Source: Desulfobacteraceae bacterium (GTDB lineage Bacteria > Desulfobacterota > Desulfobacteria > Desulfobacterales > Desulfosalsimonadaceae). Taken from it: 21,008 bases of DNA. A program made the position numbers and the translations under genes. The stretch is from NCBI GenBank assembly GCA_021162325.1, contig JAGGYV010000114.1, forward strand, positions 1 through 21,008. The letters are read 5' to 3'. The notes below the pieces were generated by a model. That model saw only the letters and a program-made list of their open reading frames with translations, was not told the DNA's origin and did not search any database. Positions 15,458-21,008 of the stretch are shown here, in pieces (position 1 is the stretch's first letter; each line of letters opens with the position of its first letter).

Positions 15458-16513
15458 ATGCTATTTGGACCCAAAAACGAGGTTATCGGACTGGATATCG
15501 GATCCCGTTCTATTAAGGTGGCGGAAGTTGCGGAGAGCAAGAAGAGCTGGACGCTAAAAAAGTTTGGAACCATTGACATTGATCCCGGGGCGATAGAGGA
15601 AGGGGTTGTAAAGGATCATCAGAATGTAGCGGATGCCATTCGTCAGCTTTACCAGAATTATAATATAAAACAGCATAATGTTGCGATTTCCATTGGCGGG
15701 TATTCCGTTATTGTTAAAAATATCACCATTCAGAATATGCCGGAAGAGCAGCTTAATGAATCCATTAATTTTGAGGCGGAGCAATATATCCCTTTTGATA
15801 TCAATGATGTGAATCTTGATTTCCAGATTCTGGGAGAAGCTGAGCATAACCCGAACCAGATGAATGTTCTGCTGGTCGCCGCGAAAAAAGATATGGTCAA
15901 TGACTATATCAATCTTATTGACATGGCGGGTCTTAATTTATGTATTATTGATATCGATGCATTTGCGCTGCAGAATATCTATGAATTCAATTACGGCGTT
16001 CAGGGGGAAAATATTGCACTGATTGATATCGGCGCAAGTAAAACATCGGTGAATATATTGAAAAATAATATATCGATGTTTATGCGTGATGTGTCTCTCG
16101 GCTGCAACCAAATTTATCAGAAAATTGTTTCGATCACAAATTGCACAATGGCGGAAGCTGAAGCCATAATGCTCAGTGATAAACCGGATAAACTGTCAAC
16201 CGAGGAACTTAGAGAAATTATTTCAACATCTGTTTCTGACTGGTGTGATGAAATCCGGCGGGCGTTTGATTTTTTCTATTCAACCAACCCGGATGAGCGG
16301 ATTAAACAGATTCTTTTAAGCGGTGGTGCTGCGAATATTAATGAATTCAGGGAATTGTTAGCGATGCAGTCGTCGGCTGAAGTGAAAATAATAAATCCCT
16401 TTGCGAAAATAAATATAACCAGTGAGCAGTTGGATGATGCTTATCTGAAACAGCTGGCACCTCAGGCCGCAATATCCATGGGGCTTGCAATCAGAAGATT
16501 GGACGACAAATGA
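15458..16513 (+). CDS. pilM: Type IV pilus assembly protein PilM
   Basis: PilM is an actin-like cytoplasmic ATPase-fold protein that binds the N-terminal tail of PilN and anchors the inner-membrane alignment complex of the type IV pilus. The 351-aa product begins with the signature GPKNEVIGLDIGSRSIKVAEV. It has the second phosphate motif IALIDIGASKTSVNIL and the adenosine motif ILLSGGAANI near the C-terminus, and its length is standard. The stop overlaps the pilN start (ATGA at 16510-16513), which indicates translational coupling. The ATG has only a weak GGAT upstream. It is the first gene of pilMNOPQ. Confidence 0.95.
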   Translation: MLFGPKNEVIGLDIGSRSIKVAEVAESKKSWTLKKFGTIDIDPGAIEEGVVKDHQNVADAIRQLYQNYNIKQHNVAISIGGYSVIVKNITIQNMPEEQLNESINFEAEQYIPFDINDVNLDFQILGEAEHNPNQMNVLLVAAKKDMVNDYINLIDMAGLNLCIIDIDAFALQNIYEFNYGVQGENIALIDIGASKTSVNILKNNISMFMRDVSLGCNQIYQKIVSITNCTMAEAEAIMLSDKPDKLSTEELREIISTSVSDWCDEIRRAFDFFYSTNPDERIKQILLSGGAANINEFRELLAMQSSAEVKIINPFAKINITSEQLDDAYLKQLAPQAAISMGLAIRRLDDK

Positions 16514-17080
16514 TACGTATCAATTTATTACCCTATCGGGCAGCAAGATCCAAAGAAAATATTCGTAAACAGATATCAATTTTTTTATTATCTTTTGTCC
16601 TTTTAATCGTTGTGCTGGTTGTCTTTAATAGCCTTTTAAGTTCGAAAAAAGGAAACGCTGTCAAGTGAATTGCTTAACGTAAAAAAAGAAGTCGCCATTT
16701 ATGAAGAAAAAGCCATGCAGGTGGAAGAAATAAAGAAAAAGCTTGAATTGCTCAATAAGCAGATTGAAGTTGTGAATCAACTCAAGGAATATCGGGAAAA
16801 ACCGCCAATACTTCTGGCGAAAATGACGGAAATGGTTATTCGTGGGCGCATGCAACTAACCCGGTTCATTTATGACGACGCCAATTTAACGCTGGATGGT
16901 ATTGCTCTGGATAATGAAACTGTTGCCGATTTTATGCTGCATCTGGAGCGTTCGGATTTGTTCTCAAGTGTCGTTCTGGCAAGTTTACAGCAATCAAGCT
17001 ATGATAAAATTATAATAAAACAGTTTAATATTACATGTAAAAAAGTTGTACCGAAAAAGGAAGCCCCGGCATCTAAATAG
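16510..17080 (+). pseudogene. pilN: Type IV pilus assembly protein PilN, interrupted by a frameshift
   Basis: PilN is a bitopic inner-membrane protein that links PilM to PilO. ATG 16510 opens MIRINLLPYRAARSKENIRK, the conserved PilM-binding tail. A transmembrane helix follows (about 22-40), and the frame then ends at TGA 16666-16668 after 52 codons. The rest is intact in the +1 frame up to 17080: coiled coil EEIKKKLELLNKQIEVVNQL, then LLAKMTEMVIRGRMQLTRF and DGIALDNETVADFMLHLE. The break lies at TCG-AAAAAA-GGA (A6 at 16645-16650). Removing one A restores SSKKETLSSELLNVKKE and a 190-aa protein of normal length. This is either a sequencing indel, a real mutation, or slippage at the A-run. The conserved downstream half argues against long-standing decay. 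Confidence 0.88.
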
Positions 17081-17109
17081 TCATGAGAGCCTAAGCAGGC
17101 GGAGAAAAG

Positions 17110-17781
17110 GTGAAAGAAGAAATGAAAAAACTTGATATCTCATTAGATTCTATTGAGCCGCTGATTAAACAAATTAGTGAATTGACAAAAGTTCAGAGAA
17201 TTATTATTTGCTGTGTGCCGGTTGCATTGATTGTTGGGATATTTGTATATTTTTTGTACATGCCGAAATATGAAGAAATAAATAAAATAAATAAAGAAAT
17301 TGCGAAACAGGAAGAGACGTTAAAAAAGTCAAAAAAAAGTGCTGCGCAATATGTGGAATTTCAAAAAGATCTGGAAATGGCCCAGGCAACGTTTAATGCT
17401 GTCGCAAAAGCCCTGCCGTTAACCGATGAGGTCCCCTCATTATTGACAGGCATCTCTCAGGTGGGAAAAGATGCGGGGCTTACTTTTTTGTTGTTTAAAC
17501 CTGAGCCTGAAACAATGAAGGATTTTTATGCTGAACTTCCGGTGACTATGAGTCTGTCCGGTTCCTACCATGATCTGGGCGTTTTTTTTGATCAACTGGC
17601 GGGAATGTCTAGAATTGTCAATGTTAAAAAGTTTGATATACAACAATTTAAGAAGGGACGAGTGTATGTGAATAATTCACAATCTGATAACGTAAAAATA
17701 GCATGCACGATTGAAACATATAAATTTGTGGAATCCCCGCCTAAGGTTGCAGAACAGGGAAAAGACAAAAAAAAGAAATAA
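17110..17781 (+). CDS. pilO: Type IV pilus assembly protein PilO
   Basis: PilO forms heterodimers with PilN in the inner membrane and contacts PilP, building the periplasmic alignment platform. The 223-aa product has a short cytoplasmic head and one transmembrane helix (IIICCVPVALIVGIFVYFLY, about 34-53). A periplasmic coiled coil (about 55-105, with EEINKINKEIAKQEETLKKS) precedes the ferredoxin-like domain with ELPVTMSLSGSYHDLGVFFDQLAGMSRIVNV, which is typical of PilO. The GTG start at 17110 is favoured because GGAG lies 5 nt upstream; ATG at 17122 is the alternative. It is 29 nt after pilN and 14 nt before pilP, so it is in the same operon. The C-terminus is Lys-rich. Confidence 0.92.
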   Translation: MKEEMKKLDISLDSIEPLIKQISELTKVQRIIICCVPVALIVGIFVYFLYMPKYEEINKINKEIAKQEETLKKSKKSAAQYVEFQKDLEMAQATFNAVAKALPLTDEVPSLLTGISQVGKDAGLTFLLFKPEPETMKDFYAELPVTMSLSGSYHDLGVFFDQLAGMSRIVNVKKFDIQQFKKGRVYVNNSQSDNVKIACTIETYKFVESPPKVAEQGKDKKKK

Positions 17782-17795
17782 AAAGAAGATAAATT

Positions 17796-18524
17796 ATGTA
17801 TAAAATTTATTGTTGTTTAATCGGTATTCTTTTTTTAGGGGTTTGTTTTTCAGGCGTTGATCAGGATGCGGATGCGTCTGATGCCGTAAGATATATCAGT
17901 AACCGTGTGAAAATTATACGGCCTGAAAAAATGGTGGAAATTTCTGATTCGGTTTCTACTGCCCGTGTCGTTAAAGGTGCTGAAACAAAGATTGCCTCAG
18001 TGTCACAATTTCAGCCGAAAACTGCGGTGCCTCTTTCAGAAACGAACGGCTCGGCGAATGGTATTGAGTCTCTGGCGTCCGACGGTGATATTCCTGTCGA
18101 TGGTATGTCCGGTCAAAAATTTGACGCCCAGCTCAGAAAAGAAGTTTCAGCGATAATCGGTAAAAATGAACGGTTTTACAGTCGAAAGGGACGGATCGAT
18201 CCCTTTGAACCGTTTCTCCGTGAGGCAGAATTCATAACTGCGCCCGCGTCCAAGTTTACGCGACGTGTTCCCCGGACACCTTTGGAAAAAATTGATTTGA
18301 GTCAGTTGAAACTGACCGCAGTTCTACGGACGTCGACGAAAATAAGAGCCCTTGTTCAGGAGGTGTCCGGCAAAGGATATGTTGTGAGGGAAGGCACCTA
18401 TGTTGGAAATAAAGGCGGGCAGGTTTCTAAAATATTGAAAGACCGAATAAAAGTTGAGGAAAAGTATTTAGACGTTCTTGGGAAAATCTCTGTACGTGAA
18501 AGAGAAATGAAACTTCGGCAATAA
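17796..18524 (+). CDS. pilP: Type IV pilus assembly protein PilP
   Basis: PilP is a periplasmic protein that bridges the PilN/PilO platform to the PilQ secretin. The 242-aa product starts with a hydrophobic signal segment (about 3-21). A low-complexity Ser/Thr/Val-rich linker leads into the beta-sandwich PilP domain near residues 125-240: RKGRIDPFEPFL, LEKIDLSQLKLTAVLR, ALVQEVSGKGYVVREGTYVG and GGQVSKILKDRIKVEEKYLD. These are the recognisable family motifs. Many PilP proteins are lipoproteins, but here the Cys near the end of the hydrophobic stretch is in LGVC, a poor lipobox, so membrane anchoring by lipid is doubtful. It lies 15 nt before pilQ. Confidence 0.9.
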   Translation: MYKIYCCLIGILFLGVCFSGVDQDADASDAVRYISNRVKIIRPEKMVEISDSVSTARVVKGAETKIASVSQFQPKTAVPLSETNGSANGIESLASDGDIPVDGMSGQKFDAQLRKEVSAIIGKNERFYSRKGRIDPFEPFLREAEFITAPASKFTRRVPRTPLEKIDLSQLKLTAVLRTSTKIRALVQEVSGKGYVVREGTYVGNKGGQVSKILKDRIKVEEKYLDVLGKISVREREMKLRQ

Positions 18525-18539
18525 TCTGGAGAGTTAAAC

Positions 18540-20927
18540 ATGTTTGATTGTAGTCACATGATATCGGAAAAAAAAATCGGGTGGTCGATTTATGGTTCTT
18601 TTTTGTCGATCCTTTTTTTGATGTTGATTTTGCTTTCTGCCGGTTGCGCATCCATGTCGGATAATAAGGAAGCGGCATCCGGGAAAGCGGATTCCCCAAA
18701 AGTAATAACCGGTATAAATACAGTTGTTGCAGCGGACTCTGAAAGTGTGCTTGTCAGCGCAAACAAACAACTGAATTATACCTCCGTCAAGCAGCATGAT
18801 CCGCCAGGCGTGATATTGTTGTTTCCGGAAACAACGCTCGGGGAAATCCCCCCCACACTGACGCCGGACAGTCAAATCATAAAGACAATCATTTCTTCCC
18901 TGTCATCCGATCAAAAAAATACCCGGCTTGAAATAGGATTAAAGGAAGATCTTTCTTATGAAGTGCAGAAGGAAGGTACCGTTCTTAAAATCGTATTTCA
19001 GCGGCCGGGAACGGTTTTAACTGAGGAGAATCAGGCCATTGAATTAAATGAAGAATCAGCCGAAGTTGAAAATCCTTTAAGTGCGCCGGTTGTTGCGGGT
19101 TCCCTTGAAGTGGCGGCTGCGGGAAAAAGAACAGAAAAAGAAGTGACTGCGGGTGAAGACAAAAGGAAAAATATAGAAACAGCCGTTATTAACCGGATCG
19201 ATTTTTCAACCCAGGCGTCCGGAAAATCAATGATTATTGTTGGAACTGATTTACCGGTTAAATTTGACATCCAAAAGATAGCGGCAAGAACATTAAAAGT
19301 CAGAATTTATAACAGTCGGCTTCCGGAATACCGTCGCCACAAACCGTTAATTACGACACGGTTTGAAAGTGCGGTTGACCGCATCAGCCCGATGCAGGCA
19401 ACTGATTTAAAAAAAGCGACCGACCTTATTATTGAACTCAGGGAATGGGTACCCTATCGGCCGGTTGCCGAAGACAATGTGTTAACAATAAACTTTGATC
19501 CCTCTTCAATTGGTCCCCGGCCTTTTGAATCTGCCAATTTGTCGCCCTGGCAACAGGTTCTCGATGAAATAACCTATTCTGTTCCGTCTCCTGAAACGCA
19601 GGCAAAAGATCAGACGATCGTTGAAGAAGATCCCTATGGAGATATTTTAGGCGGGAAAAAAGTATATACCGGTCAGAAAATTGCACTTGATTTTTATAAA
19701 ACAGACATCAAAAATGTTTTTCGCATTTTGCAGCAAGTCAGTGGCAAAAATTACGCAGTCGATAAAAATGTGACCGGCGAAGTCACTATTTCACTTGATA
19801 AACCGATTCCCTGGGATCAGGTGCTTGATTTGATATTAAAGATGAATCAGTTGGGCAAGATGGAACAGGATAATATTATTCGTATTGCAACAACTGCGAC
19901 CCTAAGTGCGGAAGAGGTGGCGCAGCAGAAAAAATTTGAAGCCATTCGAAGTCGCAGGGAACAGCAAAAAACACTGGAACCATTGGTAACAAAATATATT
20001 CCGGTCAATTATGCAAATGCCCAAAGCGAGATACTCCAGCACATTGAAACAATAAAGACGCCTGACCGAGGGAGCATTACCGTTGACGATCGAAATAATC
20101 AGCTCATCATTACCGACACAAATGCAGTTCTTTTAAAAATGAATGAGATTATTTCTCAAATTGACAAGGTCACGCCGCAGGTTCTTATCGAAGCCAGAAT
20201 TGTTGAAGTCAGCAATAACTTTACCCGCGATGTCGGCGTCGCATGGGGCGTTAGCGGTGAAGATATTTACAGAAGCAATATGGATGGCCAATATTCATAT
20301 AATATTGCCATGAACACGCCACTTTTGACTCAAGAGCCGAACCAGGGGGAAGGAGTTATTGATTTTAATTTTACCCGTCTGGATGCATGGGGCACCCCTG
20401 TTGTATTAGATGCAGCGCTTAAAGCCATGGAACTGGAAGGGAACGGAAAAATTATTTCATCCCCGAAAATTTTAACGATGAACAATAAAAAAGCAACGAT
20501 CAATCAGGGGCAGGAGTTCCCCTATCAAGTGGTGGAAGACGATGAAGTGAGTATCGAATATAAGAAGGTTGGCCTTTTGCTCGATGTCACGCCGCATGTT
20601 ACTCCGGATCGACGGGTTTCTCTTAAGCTGAAGACCACTAAAAATGAAATTACCGGATTTATTCCGACGGGTGAACCCATCACTTCAATCAATGAAGCGG
20701 AGACCGAACTTCTGGTGAATGATGGTGAAACGATTGTTATCGGTGGGGTCGTGAAAAATGATGTTAAATTTACTGAAACCGGATTCCCCATATTAAAAGA
20801 TATCCCAATGATCGGATGGTTGTTTAAAAGTAAAAATGAAACAAATTCAAAACAGGAGTTGTTGATTTTTTTGACTCCCAGAATTGTTCAGCTTGAGCAG
20901 CGGGATATGGTGCAGGCTGAAAATTAA
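18540..20927 (+). CDS. pilQ: Type IV pilus secretin PilQ (lipoprotein signal)
   Basis: PilQ forms the outer-membrane ring through which the pilus passes. The 795-aa product has a type II signal peptide with lipobox LSAGC (Cys36). An AMIN-like domain follows (about 215-325, VINRIDFSTQASGKSMIIV). The N0/STN domain is at about 375-460 (ALDFYKTDIKNVFRILQQVSGKNY and IPWDQVLDLILK) and the N1 domain at about 480-540 (YIPVNYANAQSEIL and RNNQLIITDT). The secretin barrel runs from VLIEARIVEVS through ISSPKILTMNNKKATINQG, the GLLLDVTPHV segment and ETIVIGGV to LKDIPMIGWLFKSK and LLIFLTPRIV. ATG 18540 has GGAG 8 nt upstream; ATG 18558 is an alternative. It ends the operon and a repeat copy begins 7 bp after its stop. 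Confidence 0.96.
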   Translation: MFDCSHMISEKKIGWSIYGSFLSILFLMLILLSAGCASMSDNKEAASGKADSPKVITGINTVVAADSESVLVSANKQLNYTSVKQHDPPGVILLFPETTLGEIPPTLTPDSQIIKTIISSLSSDQKNTRLEIGLKEDLSYEVQKEGTVLKIVFQRPGTVLTEENQAIELNEESAEVENPLSAPVVAGSLEVAAAGKRTEKEVTAGEDKRKNIETAVINRIDFSTQASGKSMIIVGTDLPVKFDIQKIAARTLKVRIYNSRLPEYRRHKPLITTRFESAVDRISPMQATDLKKATDLIIELREWVPYRPVAEDNVLTINFDPSSIGPRPFESANLSPWQQVLDEITYSVPSPETQAKDQTIVEEDPYGDILGGKKVYTGQKIALDFYKTDIKNVFRILQQVSGKNYAVDKNVTGEVTISLDKPIPWDQVLDLILKMNQLGKMEQDNIIRIATTATLSAEEVAQQKKFEAIRSRREQQKTLEPLVTKYIPVNYANAQSEILQHIETIKTPDRGSITVDDRNNQLIITDTNAVLLKMNEIISQIDKVTPQVLIEARIVEVSNNFTRDVGVAWGVSGEDIYRSNMDGQYSYNIAMNTPLLTQEPNQGEGVIDFNFTRLDAWGTPVVLDAALKAMELEGNGKIISSPKILTMNNKKATINQGQEFPYQVVEDDEVSIEYKKVGLLLDVTPHVTPDRRVSLKLKTTKNEITGFIPTGEPITSINEAETELLVNDGETIVIGGVVKNDVKFTETGFPILKDIPMIGWLFKSKNETNSKQELLIFLTPRIVQLEQRDMVQAEN

Positions 20928-20934
20928 TAACGAT

Positions 20935-21008
20935 GGCTTCGTAAAAAGCCCAAATTCTTTGTTGCGCTACATCCTTCGCTTTTTCATAGTACGCTAAGTA
21001 CGAATCAA
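20935..21008 (+). repeat. MITE-like palindromic repeat, copy 4 (cut by the window end)
   Basis: It begins GGCTTCGTAAAAAGCCC and continues through TTGTTGCGCTACATCCTTCG and AGTACGCTAAGTACGAATCA. It matches copies 2 and 3 closely over the 74 visible bases. It starts 7 bp after the pilQ stop codon; the right end lies outside the window. Confidence 0.88.

Noticed and set aside
16644..16652. Programmed -1 ribosomal frameshift at the A-run in pilN
   Set aside because: The conserved continuation is in the +1 (equivalently -2) frame. A standard -1 slip would not reach it.

Overview
The window looks like a chromosomal segment from a low-to-medium GC, Gram-negative, anaerobic member of the Desulfobacterota (Desulfobacterales-like). 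This is an inference from four things: the pilMNOPQ secretin operon, a glycolate-oxidase/CCG-type iron-sulfur protein beside CoA-metabolism genes, a response regulator with an HD-GYP output, and abundant intergenic palindromic repeats. No species name is claimed.

Layout. 1-179 (-): 5' end of an M1 aminopeptidase (pepN-like), running off the left edge through a triplet repeat that encodes poly-Asn. 180-640: noncoding, holding a broken copy of a dispersed repeat. 644-898 (+): a large, Alu-domain-bearing SRP RNA with a good promoter. 1098-3722 (+): grpE-dnaK followed by a strong terminator. 3934-5490 (+): acyl-CoA ligase. 5543-5692: a large palindromic repeat built from CTAAAGTG-like units. 5760-7154 (+): GlcF/LutA-like two-[4Fe-4S], two-CCG protein. 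7522-11429 (+): a two-gene unit of a 729-aa acetyl-CoA hydrolase/transferase homologue and a PEP-carboxykinase (ATP) homologue that has lost its metal ligands. 11554-12816 (-): diaminopimelate decarboxylase, convergent with that unit across a bidirectional terminator. 13206-14804 (+): REC-GAF-HD-GYP regulator. 15458-20927 (+): pilM, frameshifted pilN, pilO, pilP, pilQ.

How the genes work together. grpE-dnaK is a housekeeping chaperone unit and the SRP RNA serves membrane targeting. The acyl-CoA ligase, the Fe-S protein and the CoA-transferase homologue suit an organism that activates and oxidises organic acids, although they are not obviously one operon. The pilMNOPQ cluster encodes the alignment and secretin parts of a type IV pilus. 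The HD-GYP protein just upstream, separated from it by a repeat, could link c-di-GMP turnover to the pilus.

Main points of interest are the PckA homologue lacking the canonical Mn2+ ligands and the oxaloacetate-binding Arg, the large SRP RNA, a MITE-like palindromic element in four copies (one flanked by a perfect 10-bp direct repeat), a CTAAAGTG-type hairpin repeat, and a frameshift in pilN at an A6 run. I saw no CRISPR array, tRNA, rRNA, integrase or transposase gene.
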